DNA of 27,548 bases from a virus, in IMG/VR virus record IMGVR_UViG_3300012920_000202, positions 1 through 27,548 of that record; one strand, written 5' to 3'. Shown one piece after another: positions 1 through 6,604 of the stretch. The stretch's first letter is position 1. Every line of letters begins with the position of its first letter. The translations under genes were made by a program, and so were the position numbers. Below the pieces are notes generated by a model. It did not search any database. It saw nothing but the letters and a program-made list of their open reading frames with translations, and had not been told where the DNA came from.

Positions 1-555
1 AGAAACGTAGTCACCTGTCCCGTCAAAAGCATAAGAGCCTGATACATCAAAGACTAGTGTGAAAGATGAGGTAGCTGCAGCTGACTGATTGTTAGGATCA
101 CTGACAGTAAAGGTTAAACTAAAACTTCCAGAGTGAGTTGTATTCGTTGAAGGAGTTATTGTAAATACGTTTGTATTTGCTCCGGTTCCTTGAACAACTG
201 TAGCTATATTCCCTAAAGCTCCTGCCGTTACCGCATAAGAGTATGTTATCGCCTCACCTTCAGGTTCTGTTGCCGCTACAGTGATAACAGTTGGAGTACC
301 ATCATTGGCTAAACTATAACTCGAAACAACGCCACCAGTAATTGTTGGATTTGCATTGGTAACTTCTGCGACTAAGTACCAACCAGTACTGTTCCATACA
401 TACAACTTGTTTATGTCTGATACAAATGCAAGGTCGCCTGCAGTGTTTCCAGTTAGTGGTCTATCTCCAGAAGTAGAATATTGTTTCGCTCCTCCGGTTC
501 CGCCGCCTTCGCCACTTTGAAATTTTCCTAATATTCTTCCTCTTGTAGCTACCAT
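1..555 (-). CDS. Modular tail-fibre-like protein, N-terminal part (runs off window)
   Basis: This is the first 185 codons of a virion fibre or adhesin; the rest lies beyond position 1. The ATG at 555 follows an AGAGG ribosome site. Residues 1-75 form the head module shared with other fibres here (TGNTAGDLAFVSDINKLYVW, then GWYLVAEVT). Residues ~76-175 form a cadherin/Ig-like module with EPEGEAITYSYAV and a SFSLTFTVSD strand. The last visible residues (YAFDGTGDYVS) look like the start of a LamG/concanavalin-like domain. The arrangement copies the start of the 1206-residue fibre at 10144-13764, so this is probably a second LamG fibre. Role in host or glycan binding is inferred from domain type. 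Confidence 0.8.
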   Translation of the reverse strand, partial: MVATRGRILGKFQSGEGGGTGGAKQYSTSGDRPLTGNTAGDLAFVSDINKLYVWNSTGWYLVAEVTNANPTITGGVVSSYSLANDGTPTVITVAATEPEGEAITYSYAVTAGALGNIATVVQGTGANTNVFTITPSTNTTHSGSFSLTFTVSDPNNQSAAATSSFTLVFDVSGSYAFDGTGDYVS

Positions 556-564
556 GTTCTACCT

Positions 565-687
565 CTAAAAATTTTTGTGTGATGTAAACGCAACTAAACC
601 CGCAGTGCTACTGGCACGCAGGTTGTCAATTGTTGCATACGTTTCTGTGAGAGGGGTGTCGGCTCTTAAGTTTTTACCTCTTGACAA
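565..687 (-). CDS. Truncated fibre head-module mini-ORF, TTG start
   Basis: A 40-codon ORF with a TTG start at 687, preceded by an AAGGAG site (696-701) at 8-nt spacing. An in-frame TAA just upstream leaves TTG as the only sensible start. The product begins SRGKNLRADTPL, resembling the SNGRNLSNLL start of the fibre at 20536-22173. It ends SSTAGLVAFTSHKNF, resembling the TAGDLAFVSDINK stretch of the fibre immediately downstream. It stops just before the W-N-G-T-G-W part of that module. It overlaps the end of the 666-914 gene by 22 nt and its stop lies 9 nt before the next fibre's ATG. It may be a decayed duplicate or a small translated leader; a chance ORF is not excluded. Confidence 0.5.
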   Translation of the reverse strand: MSRGKNLRADTPLTETYATIDNLRASSTAGLVAFTSHKNF

Positions 688-914
688 TTTTTCTGCTCCT
701 TAAAACCTTGTCTATGGACTTCCAAGATCTTGGTACAGATGTCTATCGCTTCCTTATATCCGTCTCGAAAACGATTCTTTCTGTTTCCATAGCGTTTAAA
801 CCATTCTAAGCTATTTATATCAGATGATCGCTTGTCTTCAGGAATATCAAAGTTTCTTAAGAGCTCTTCAAAATTATAACGTAGGTTGAGGATTTCAGCC
901 ACCGAGTTGTTCAT
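666..914 (-). CDS. Hypothetical small phage protein (82 aa)
   Basis: This is a short charged, soluble-looking protein with no recognised domain, signal peptide or membrane segment. The middle is rich in Arg and Lys (FKRYGNRKNRFRDGYKEA), followed by a likely amphipathic helix. Its start overlaps the end of the HAD phosphatase gene by 20 nt, so the two are probably co-translated from the same message. The overlap and coding continuity support it as a real gene; function unknown. Confidence 0.65.
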   Translation of the reverse strand: MNNSVAEILNLRYNFEELLRNFDIPEDKRSSDINSLEWFKRYGNRKNRFRDGYKEAIDICTKILEVHRQGFKEQKNCQEVKT

Positions 915-1473
915 ATACCATTCTCCAATTTGACATTTTAGGGATACCCTCAGTATTTTCAGTTTTAATATGAGGGTGTTTCATTAAGAGGGGTTGAAGA
1001 CCAACTTCAGCGCCATGCACTGCGTTCTTAACTTTGTCTTCAATCCAATATGCACCTGGGTACCATGTAGCAAACTTACCCAAGATGTCATCTTTATCTG
1101 CACCTGTATCTAGGTACACAAACTCATCAAAAACTTCTTTCCCAAAAATATTTTGGAGATTCTTTGTTCTTAGTTCCTGTGTATATCTGTTTAGAGATAG
1201 TGAGGTTATAACTGTAAACTTATGACCAAACTCTGCATGTATTTTTTTAACATATTTTACAGAGTCATATAATGGAGGTAAGAACCCAATGTTAGAAGAG
1301 TTGTTAAACTCTAAGACATATTCAAAAATGTCTGGCATATTGTATCGATCTGCTTGATCATATACTCTAACATCTCCTTCAGCGAAGATATTCTTTTCTC
1401 TCATCATCCAAGCATCAAATGGATCTCTCCAGTTTAGTAAGACTCCGTCACAATCTGTTAATATAATACTCAT
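895..1473 (-). CDS. HAD-superfamily phosphatase, possible 5'(3')-nucleotidase
   Basis: A 192-residue hydrolase of the haloacid dehalogenase superfamily. Motif I is TDCDGVLLNW with the nucleophile and acid/base aspartates at D7 and D9. Motif II is the ITSLSL stretch near residue 107. A C-terminal WIEDK stretch fits the acidic metal-binding motif. Size and layout suit a deoxyribonucleotidase-like enzyme, which would fit the nucleotide-metabolism genes nearby, but the substrate cannot be read from sequence. The ATG at 1473 has a good AAGGAG site (1479-1484), and a sigma70-like promoter inside an inverted repeat lies just upstream. It is the first gene of the transcript that leads to the partial fibre. 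Confidence 0.8.
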   Translation of the reverse strand: MSIILTDCDGVLLNWRDPFDAWMMREKNIFAEGDVRVYDQADRYNMPDIFEYVLEFNNSSNIGFLPPLYDSVKYVKKIHAEFGHKFTVITSLSLNRYTQELRTKNLQNIFGKEVFDEFVYLDTGADKDDILGKFATWYPGAYWIEDKVKNAVHGAEVGLQPLLMKHPHIKTENTEGIPKMSNWRMVYEQLGG

Positions 1474-1491
1474 ATAAACTCCTTAATAATT

Positions 1492-1532
1492 CATTCCTTA
1501 TACTACTAGTATACAATAGTTTTTAAGGAATG
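1492..1532. repeat. Perfect 9-bp inverted repeat flanking a promoter
   Basis: CATTCCTTA at 1492-1500 and its exact reverse complement TAAGGAATG at 1524-1532 are separated by 23 bp. The right arm touches the -35 element and the left arm falls near the expected transcription start of the HAD promoter. The long loop argues against a terminator. The arrangement looks like an operator with two half-sites about three helical turns apart (inference). Confidence 0.5.
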
Positions 1533-1536
1533 TACA
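1508..1536 (-). promoter_or_regulatory. Sigma70-like promoter upstream of HAD gene
   Basis: On the minus strand TGTACA (1531-1536) is followed after exactly 17 bp by TATACT (1508-1513). It is in the only sizeable non-coding gap (1474-1555) of this neighbourhood and points into the HAD gene, whose start is at 1473. Confidence 0.6.
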
Positions 1537-1555
1537 CCATTATTTTCACTTTTTT

Positions 1556-1891
1556 TCACTTTTTTTCTACCACTGTGACATTTTTATCACTGTATCTCCA
1601 TTCACTGTGAACATCATCTGGAATCACTAATTGTTCTGGAGTTCTTATTTTCCAATAGGTCCATGATCTCTTACAGTGGTCTTTATCGAACCAAATAAGA
1701 GAGTTTATGAACCATTCTAGATTGTACTTACCTTTCCGCTTCCAACCATAGTTTCTGGCTGAAAACGTTTGATTTGAAGGTCCTCCTAAAAGGACGTTGA
1801 AAAGAACTGAAAGCGCAACTGAAACTCTAGCAACATACTTAGCTAGTAGCGATTCTTTGATGCTCTTTAAATTCAGATAGGTCTTCATCAT
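1556..1891 (-). CDS. Small membrane-anchored conserved phage protein (111 aa)
   Basis: No named function. An N-terminal hydrophobic segment at ~residues 20-37 (VARVSVALSVLFNVLLGG) is followed by a conserved-looking aromatic region containing PSNQTFSARNYGWKRKG and later WFDKDHCKRSWTYW. From memory, similar short proteins with the NQTFSARN and DKDHC stretches occur in many marine phages and alphaproteobacterial prophages. The start (ATG ATG at 1891) overlaps the preceding 60-aa gene by 53 nt, an unusually long overlap, and no strong ribosome site is seen, so the true start is uncertain. It is the last gene before the HAD promoter and lies in the endolysin operon. A lysis accessory role is only a guess. 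Confidence 0.65.
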   Translation of the reverse strand: MMKTYLNLKSIKESLLAKYVARVSVALSVLFNVLLGGPSNQTFSARNYGWKRKGKYNLEWFINSLIWFDKDHCKRSWTYWKIRTPEQLVIPDDVHSEWRYSDKNVTVVEKK

Positions 1892-2021
1892 CTACGACTT
1901 TATTAGGCCTCAATTCTTTTTTATTCTCAACATGTCTAATCCTCAGATTCTTATGCTGAGACTGCAACTTATTTCTACCCTTCTTCTTGTTGCGAGGGTC
2001 AAACCGAGAATATTTTGTCAT
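1839..2021 (-). CDS. Small basic hypothetical protein (60 aa)
   Basis: A highly basic N-terminal half (FDPRNKKKGRNKLQSQHK, more Arg/Lys after) is followed by a short acidic patch (VVDDEDLSEF). No cysteines and no hydrophobic segment are present. Charge suggests nucleic-acid contact, but no family is recognised. The ATG at 2021 sits directly after the endolysin stop, and the 3' end overlaps the next gene by 53 nt. Confidence 0.55.
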   Translation of the reverse strand: MTKYSRFDPRNKKKGRNKLQSQHKNLRIRHVENKKELRPNKVVDDEDLSEFKEHQRIATS

Positions 2022-2022
2022 C

Positions 2023-2499
2023 TTACATTAACTCAAAATGAGGTCCATCGATGAAAGGACGTCTTCCTTGACTCCTTCTTAAATCGATATATGCATTCAT
2101 GGCGTCTTCGGCAGTTCCTCCGTAAGAACGAATATCGCCTTCTGACCATGCTGCACCCCATTTGATTGCAACTCCTTTTTCTTCTGCTGCTTGTTTAAAT
2201 GCGTCACAAATGTCGTCATAAACATTAATTTCCCATACAACGTCAGATCCGTCATACGCTACAACATCAACTGCATGTGAGTATCCGCTGTCTTGAATTA
2301 AGTGTTTAGACTTCATAGTTTGAGAACGTCCATTTGCTACAAGTCTTTCTTGCTCTTCAACTGTTCGTACTCCGTAAGTTACACCAAAATCAACCTTTGT
2401 GAGTTCAATTGCTCGTTCTACAACTGCAACCATATCAGGGTGAACACCCTCCAGTTTTCCTTTTGATCTATTTGATAAGCTAAAAGCCATTATCTCCAT
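2023..2499 (-). CDS. Endolysin: M15-type L-alanyl-D-glutamate peptidase
   Basis: A 158-residue zinc peptidase of the VanY/M15 family, as in phage T5 endolysin, that cuts the peptide stem of peptidoglycan at lysis. Zinc ligands fit H66 (in SKH), D78 (in SHAVDVV) and H154 (in GPHFEL). The spacing from H66 to D78 is 12 residues, where the common SKHxxGHAVD form has 7, so about five residues are inserted in the metal loop. No signal peptide is present, so export would need a holin. It overlaps the glutaredoxin gene by 20 nt; a second in-frame ATG (M4) would reduce the overlap. The candidate spanins are ~14 kb away. Confidence 0.9.
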   Translation of the reverse strand: MEIMAFSLSNRSKGKLEGVHPDMVAVVERAIELTKVDFGVTYGVRTVEEQERLVANGRSQTMKSKHLIQDSGYSHAVDVVAYDGSDVVWEINVYDDICDAFKQAAEEKGVAIKWGAAWSEGDIRSYGGTAEDAMNAYIDLRRSQGRRPFIDGPHFELM

Positions 2500-2731
2500 A
2501 GCCTCCTATAGTGTTTTCGATTTCTGTTATTAGTCCTTCATAACCACCAACGTGAGTATCATGCACCCAGATTTGTGGAACTGTTTTTACTTCTGGCAGT
2601 TTTTGAAAGAGTTCGGTCTTATAGTGAAGATTCACTATATTTTTATATTCATACTCTAACTTGTGGTTTTCACATACTTTCTTGGCGCGTTCACACCAAC
2701 CACAGTCCGGTTTGCCGTAGATCGTGATCAT
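2480..2731 (-). CDS. grxC-like: Glutaredoxin
   Basis: A full-length 83-residue dithiol glutaredoxin. The redox site is C10-G-W-C13 after MITIYGKPD. The cis-proline loop is T50-V-P52-Q-I-W and the glutathione-binding motif is G62-G-Y-E65. In phages these small thiol proteins are usually held to supply electrons to ribonucleotide reductase; the reductase at 7818-10034 has a C-terminal Cys pair that needs such a donor. The start codon overlaps the stop of the 52-aa membrane protein (ATGA), so the two are translationally coupled. Confidence 0.92.
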   Translation of the reverse strand: MITIYGKPDCGWCERAKKVCENHKLEYEYKNIVNLHYKTELFQKLPEVKTVPQIWVHDTHVGGYEGLITEIENTIGGYGDNGF

Positions 2732-2886
2732 TCAGCTTTCCAGATAGTCCACGCTCCATAGACTATTGCAAGTCCTGCAGCTATTTTTGCTAATGGTGCT
2801 AGGAATAGAACCATTAATCCTAGTGCTACTAGTGCAGCTCCGTCCCAGCTAGTACGTTCTTTCATTCTTTTATTCAACCAGTTCAT
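2728..2886 (-). CDS. Small transmembrane protein (52 aa)
   Basis: Starts MNWLNKRMKERTSWDG and continues with one or two short hydrophobic stretches (AALVALGLMVLFLAPLA, then KIAAGLAIVYGAWTIWK). The ATG at 2886 has one of the strongest ribosome sites in the window (AAGGAGG, spaced 6 nt), and the stop overlaps the glutaredoxin ATG by four bases. The position one gene before glutaredoxin and two before the endolysin makes a holin-like role conceivable, but size and topology alone do not prove it. Confidence 0.75.
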   Translation of the reverse strand: MNWLNKRMKERTSWDGAALVALGLMVLFLAPLAKIAAGLAIVYGAWTIWKAE

Positions 2887-2905
2887 TGTTTCCTCCTTGA
2901 ATACA

Positions 2906-2933
2906 ATTATACTTATACGTTTTATAGGTTCAA
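2906..2933 (-). promoter_or_regulatory. Possible sigma70-like promoter before membrane protein/glutaredoxin/endolysin
   Basis: TTGAAC (2928-2933) and TATAAT (2906-2911) on the minus strand are 16 bp apart. The -35 overlaps the last codons of phoH. It would drive the 52-aa protein, glutaredoxin and endolysin. It is less certain than the GTTTACA promoters because it sits partly in coding DNA. Confidence 0.4.
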
Positions 2934-3605
2934 CATCTCTTTTGTCATAATATAATCTCTAACAAAATCAGATCTTACAATATCAGACCATTCAAAATTA
3001 ATAACTCGAAAGAATCTCATTTGCTCTACGATGGAAATAAACTTTATAATTCCATCTCTTTCTTTCGTGTTTGTAAAATCAGACTGCATACTATCACCGC
3101 AAAAAATAATCTTACATCTATTACCAACTCTTGTAATTACTGAGTCTAACTCATGAAAGTTTAGATTCTGCATTTCATCTACGATAATAATAGTATCGTC
3201 AAAGGTTACACCTCTTATAAAAGATGTAGTGTCAAAGTCAACAGCCCTTATAGTTCTTAACTTTCCCCATGCACCTACGTACCCAAACAACTCATCACAT
3301 ATCGCTTTGTATGGTGCCTGATAAGGTTCTTCTTTTTCCTCTTTCGTTCCGGGTAAGTGACCTCCATCTCTTGTTGACACTATCGATCGAATAACTAGAA
3401 CTCTTCTATAGTCCTGAGGATTCTTAAGCATTTCCTTGAACGCCAGATAGAGTGCCATAAAGGACTTACCAGTTCCTGCACTTCCACTTAATACTAAATT
3501 ATGTCCATCTTCCCAAGCCTCAAAAGCTTTTTTCTGGTTCTCAGTAATAGGACTAATTGACTCTAGTTCATCTAGAGCAACTCTCGAACTCTGTCCTTTT
3601 TTCAT
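2922..3605 (-). CDS. phoH: PhoH-family ATPase
   Basis: A 227-residue P-loop ATPase of the PhoH family, common in marine phages. Walker A is GSAGTGKS at residues 41-48. Walker B is IIIVDEMQN with D143-E144. A later IIFCGDSMQSD stretch fits the sensor region typical of PhoH and related helicase-like ATPases. It matches the short phage type, with just the ATPase core. Its cellular task (phosphate starvation or RNA metabolism) is not established, and presence alone does not show phosphate regulation. Its ATG overlaps the stop of the upstream 75-aa gene by four bases. Confidence 0.9.
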   Translation of the reverse strand: MKKGQSSRVALDELESISPITENQKKAFEAWEDGHNLVLSGSAGTGKSFMALYLAFKEMLKNPQDYRRVLVIRSIVSTRDGGHLPGTKEEKEEPYQAPYKAICDELFGYVGAWGKLRTIRAVDFDTTSFIRGVTFDDTIIIVDEMQNLNFHELDSVITRVGNRCKIIFCGDSMQSDFTNTKERDGIIKFISIVEQMRFFRVINFEWSDIVRSDFVRDYIMTKEMLNL

Positions 3606-3829
3606 GTCTTAATCGTATTACCTGCCCCTGAAGCTTTTTTAATTCTTTCTAAGTTTTCTTTCCAACCAGCATCAGTCTTGATAGCTCCAACATTAGAAAC
3701 AATCTTTGGTGCTGTAAGTACATGAATTAGATCTGGATCAGATTCTAACATCTCTTGTAGTTCACTCCACTTACATACGACATCATGAGTTTTTTGTGTT
3801 GATTTATTACGCAGCGTATACGTCGGCAT
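3602..3829 (-). CDS. FmdB-like small phage protein lacking the zinc cysteines
   Basis: A 75-residue protein starting MPTYTLRNKSTQKTHDVVC, which recalls the N-terminus of FmdB-type regulatory proteins and of small proteins in T4-like cyanophages. The CxxC pairs of a zinc ribbon are missing: only one cysteine (C19) remains. The C-terminal part (TDAGWKENLERIKKASG) resembles the KTDxGFKExLxKI tail of those phage proteins. It is coupled to phoH by an ATGA overlap and overlaps the upstream gene by 23 nt. Function unknown. Confidence 0.65.
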   Translation of the reverse strand: MPTYTLRNKSTQKTHDVVCKWSELQEMLESDPDLIHVLTAPKIVSNVGAIKTDAGWKENLERIKKASGAGNTIKT

Positions 3830-4388
3830 ATTCTTTTCCTTTAAACCATTCTGGAACTTGACGTTTTGTCCAGATCATTTTAAATCTATCTTGTTTTGTC
3901 TGGTAGTATTCCTGATAAGACTTGACCGGTTGGCCTTCATGTATACATTGTGGTTCGTGTTTCATAGCAAGTGCAAACGGTGACTGCGAATTAATAGGAA
4001 TATTCTTAGGCGGTACAGATAGAACTTCTTCAAGTAATGTTTGAGTGCTGTGCACCTTATCATATCTATATTGATATTCAATACAAAGAGCGTGAAAGTG
4101 ATCGTAGTGCCATGCATAGTTTCCTATGTTTTCCATAGTCCACACTGTACACGGATGATGGTGATGCACTGCCTTGTATAGAGTATTTTCAAGATTATTA
4201 TCAGGGTGAACCCAATAGTTGACCATTCGCTTTCCAGATTTTGATGGACGTTTTTCAACATAACCATCAAGCATTCTATGTGCTGTTGATAACATTTGAG
4301 CGGACTCAACTATCATCTTTACAACGTGTTTATCACATTGCAACTGAGCAGCTTTGATCGGACTTTCATCCAAGATAAAAATATTCAT
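3807..4388 (-). CDS. Conserved phage protein, possibly remotely DenV/Pyr_excise-like
   Basis: A 193-residue soluble protein starting MNIFILDESPIKAAQLQCDK, then HVVKMIVESAQMLSTAHR and a central HHHHPCTVWTMENIGNY, with many His and Trp. The N-terminal KHVVK/ESAQ segment and the HPCTVW segment are arranged like those in pyrimidine-dimer glycosylase (DenV)-type families, where a KQRVEA helix precedes an HPAxxMW segment. This is a weak resemblance recalled from the family, not a demonstrated homology. It is the first gene after the promoter at 4416-4444 and leads a transcript with phoH. A DNA-repair role is a hypothesis. Confidence 0.6.
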   Translation of the reverse strand: MNIFILDESPIKAAQLQCDKHVVKMIVESAQMLSTAHRMLDGYVEKRPSKSGKRMVNYWVHPDNNLENTLYKAVHHHHPCTVWTMENIGNYAWHYDHFHALCIEYQYRYDKVHSTQTLLEEVLSVPPKNIPINSQSPFALAMKHEPQCIHEGQPVKSYQEYYQTKQDRFKMIWTKRQVPEWFKGKEYADVYAA

Positions 4389-4415
4389 AATGTAACCTTT
4401 AGTAATTAATAATTT

Positions 4416-4444
4416 ATTATACCAAATTTTTCTTCAATTGTAAA
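4416..4444 (-). promoter_or_regulatory. Sigma70-like promoter, extended -10
   Basis: TTTACA (4439-4444), a 17-bp spacer and TATAAT (4416-4421) on the minus strand, with TGG directly before the -10 (extended -10). It lies in the gap upstream of the start at 4388 and closely matches the promoter at 6570-6598. Confidence 0.8.
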
Positions 4445-4448
4445 CCTT

Positions 4449-4613
4449 TTATGCGACCTTATCCAAATATTTTTCTAAGTGTTTATCAATAAACTCTTTC
4501 TTCTCTTTGATTTTTTCTACTAGGTCGTGTTTTCCCTCTCGTTTCATTGACTTTGCAAACCTTTCTAGTTCTGCGGAATCGTTTTGAAGTCGTTCTATTT
4601 GTAAGTGAGTCAT
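4449..4613 (-). CDS. Small charged helical protein (54 aa)
   Basis: A short Lys/Glu-rich protein (MTHLQIERLQNDSAELERF at the start, KEKKEFIDKHLEKYLDK near the end) that is probably all helix and may form a coiled coil. The ATG at 4613 has an AAGAGGAGA ribosome site, good evidence of translation. The stop lies just upstream of the next promoter's -35 element. No family recognised. Confidence 0.65.
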   Translation of the reverse strand: MTHLQIERLQNDSAELERFAKSMKREGKHDLVEKIKEKKEFIDKHLEKYLDKVA

Positions 4614-4652
4614 TATTGTCTCCTCTTAAGGGGTTTAAGGTTAATGTTAACA

Positions 4653-5069
4653 TTATGTAGAATCAAGCAATAGTCCAGGGAACGCTTCCTCAACTACGCC
4701 TCTAGTTACTCCTTTTATTTTTTTCTTTGATATCATGTTAATAACTACCTCAGCGTCCTCAGGATGTATTCCTTCGAGTAGAGCGAAGAATATCTTTTCT
4801 CTTTTATGAGGAGGCATTGAGGTGCCTGGGCCACCTTTCGCAAAGTACGCAAACTGTGTATTTTCTTTATGCAGATCAGTTGCAGGACTCTGCGGTAGAT
4901 TAGGAGTAAACGGTGGTCTTCCTGCAGGAAGTAACCACTGTACCGTTGAATCATAGGTTCCTCTAAGTACATCTTTTAGAGCCCAAGATTCGTTATCTTT
5001 TAGATACTTTACTTTTTCCTCTTTCTTCTTTTTATTTTTTGCTTCTTCAAGCACTTCAAAAACATGCAT
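4653..5069 (-). CDS. DUF6433-like conserved marine phage protein
   Basis: Matches from memory a conserved T4-like marine phage family (DUF6433): an N-terminal helix (VFEVLEEAKNKKKKEEKV), then ALKDVLRGTYDSTVQWLLP and a Pro-rich GRPPFTP stretch. The start at 5069 is chosen over an ATG at 5096 because it has a TTGGAGC ribosome site 10-12 nt upstream and follows the stop of the kinase-like gene, whereas the longer form lacks a site. Function unknown; the family usually sits among replication and metabolism genes, as here beside RNase H. Confidence 0.75.
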   Translation of the reverse strand: MHVFEVLEEAKNKKKKEEKVKYLKDNESWALKDVLRGTYDSTVQWLLPAGRPPFTPNLPQSPATDLHKENTQFAYFAKGGPGTSMPPHKREKIFFALLEGIHPEDAEVVINMISKKKIKGVTRGVVEEAFPGLLLDST

Positions 5070-5071
5070 TA

Positions 5072-5689
5072 TTAGTTGCTCCAATCTGTATCCCACTCTA
5101 GATCATAAAATAACCTGAGTTGAATATTAGTCATTTTAAAAATTGTTTCCTCAAAGGCATAGTCTCCATATCCAATGAGTTGACGGTGTATCATCCATTG
5201 ATCCGGATCTAAAAATACTAGATTACCAGATTTAGTCAACACCATGTTATGAAGGGATAGATCTCCTGGAAGGAAATAATATCCTGCATTCATCTCTCTA
5301 AGTTTGTGATTGTATCTTAAGCTCTCCAGCTTGCATTCGGCGAGTAGCATTTGAACGGAAAGGAGAGACTGCTGTGATAGTTTAGACTTATTGACTAGTT
5401 CTATCTTCTTTGTTTCAGCACTGTACTTTCTATCTGTAAGAAGTTCATCTGCGGTAACGTCAACATCCACGTACTCCATAATAATTGTAGAGTACTTATC
5501 AGTGTTAACTGTTCCGGGATCTTTTAGTGCATGGACATCAACAAGGCTAGGAATTTTTGATCTCATATAACGATAGTTATTGAGCCACTCTTCTGAGTAT
5601 ATTGCTTGAGGTTTATAAGTTTTGTAAACTTTTCCCTCTGCTTCGTTGTATTTAATTATAGTCTTCTTACTCTCATAAAGTGTTATCAT
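5072..5689 (-). CDS. Kinase-fold (APH-like) phosphotransferase
   Basis: 205 residues with the hallmarks of a compact protein-kinase/aminoglycoside-phosphotransferase fold. The catalytic loop is GDLSLHNMV with D143 and N148. The metal-binding LDPDQW follows with D161 in the DFG-like position. Lys residues around 20-26 (GKVYKTYK) could supply the ATP-binding lysine, and MEYVDVDV resembles the hinge. The glycine loop is poorly defined. Substrate unknown: it could phosphorylate a protein or small molecule. The ATG overlaps the stop of the RNase H gene by four bases, so both come from the promoter at 6570-6598. Confidence 0.65.
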   Translation of the reverse strand: MITLYESKKTIIKYNEAEGKVYKTYKPQAIYSEEWLNNYRYMRSKIPSLVDVHALKDPGTVNTDKYSTIIMEYVDVDVTADELLTDRKYSAETKKIELVNKSKLSQQSLLSVQMLLAECKLESLRYNHKLREMNAGYYFLPGDLSLHNMVLTKSGNLVFLDPDQWMIHRQLIGYGDYAFEETIFKMTNIQLRLFYDLEWDTDWSN

Positions 5690-6537
5690 ATAAATTCTTG
5701 TACACTCTCTAACAATCGCTTACACCTTTTACGAACCAAATATGGAAAGACCTTTCCTTTATTGCTCTTAGGATCTTGTCCTTCATAGGTATTTATAATT
5801 TCTCGTTTTATAGAATCAGGTGTTTCAGTTAAATCAATTAATTTTTTATTACGTAAGAAGTTGCGATAGATAGTATCACCCATTTCTTTTTGAAGATCTT
5901 CAGATTCCAACCATGCGTCGATTTTTTTCTGTGTTACAGGAGATTGTCTCCTATCTTCAACAAATACATTATCGTCTGATAAAACATTAGGTACACCATC
6001 ACCACCGTCACCTTTAAATATATGTGTCATAGAGTATAGACGAGGATTTTTATGAGTAACAAACTTCTTAGTCATAGGAGAGTACTGCTTAATGTTATCG
6101 TACTTCTGTAACTGAATAAAATCATGATCCGCAGAAACAATCATTACCGGCTCGTGCTTACCGAACTCTTGAGTTTCAAGAGCGATCTGAGCGATTACGT
6201 CATCAGCTTCACAACCATGTTGGTGTAATACTTTATATGGAAAGTTTTCCGCAATTTCTTCTCTAATCATGTTTAATAGACGAAAGGCTTCGTTCCAATC
6301 TATCTTGGATTCTTCTCTATGCTTCTTTCTTTTAAACTTGTACTGAGGAAATACGTCCTTCCTCCAGTTACCTGTACCATCTGCAATGATTACTACTTCA
6401 CCATACTCTTTACCAAATTTTTGACGATACATTCGAATAGAGTTTAGTACCATATGTCTGAGTAAGTTTTCTTCTACTGCCAATCTTTGCACAACAAGAT
6501 TACCAATAGCTACACCGTTATAATCAATAAGAATCAT
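5686..6537 (-). CDS. rnh: RNase H / 5'-3' exonuclease (FEN family, T4 Rnh-like)
   Basis: A 283-residue nuclease, close to T4 RNase H (305 aa), that removes RNA primers and 5' ends on the lagging strand. Acidic metal-binding residues are visible throughout the fold: D5 in LIDYNG, D53 in IIADGTGNWRK, E110, D112 and D113 in CEADDVIAQ, D137 and D139 in VSADHDFIQL, and D177 and D180 in FKGDGGDGVPN, part of the helix-hairpin region. The arch is basic (KFKRKKHREESK). It is the first gene of its transcript, ~33 nt downstream of a strong promoter. It is the clearest replication gene in the window and supports a T4-like phage. Confidence 0.92.
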   Translation of the reverse strand: MILIDYNGVAIGNLVVQRLAVEENLLRHMVLNSIRMYRQKFGKEYGEVVIIADGTGNWRKDVFPQYKFKRKKHREESKIDWNEAFRLLNMIREEIAENFPYKVLHQHGCEADDVIAQIALETQEFGKHEPVMIVSADHDFIQLQKYDNIKQYSPMTKKFVTHKNPRLYSMTHIFKGDGGDGVPNVLSDDNVFVEDRRQSPVTQKKIDAWLESEDLQKEMGDTIYRNFLRNKKLIDLTETPDSIKREIINTYEGQDPKSNKGKVFPYLVRKRCKRLLESVQEFI

Positions 6538-6569
6538 ATACTTCCACCTTCCATCAATGTTGATATATT

Positions 6570-6598
6570 ATTATACCACAGAAACTTGGAGTTGTAAA
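6570..6598 (-). promoter_or_regulatory. Sigma70-like promoter, extended -10, upstream of rnh
   Basis: TTTACA (6593-6598), a 17-bp spacer and TATAAT (6570-6575) on the minus strand, with TGG before the -10. It lies in the 67-nt gap between the 82-aa gene and rnh and shares GGTTTACAA and TGGTATAATAA with the promoter at 4416-4444. Confidence 0.82.
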
Positions 6599-6604
6599 CC
6601 ATTA

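Noticed and set aside
5790-5797. TATAAATA late-promoter motif on the minus strand inside rnh
   Set aside because: It is internal to a replication gene and ~100 nt from the next start; treated as chance.
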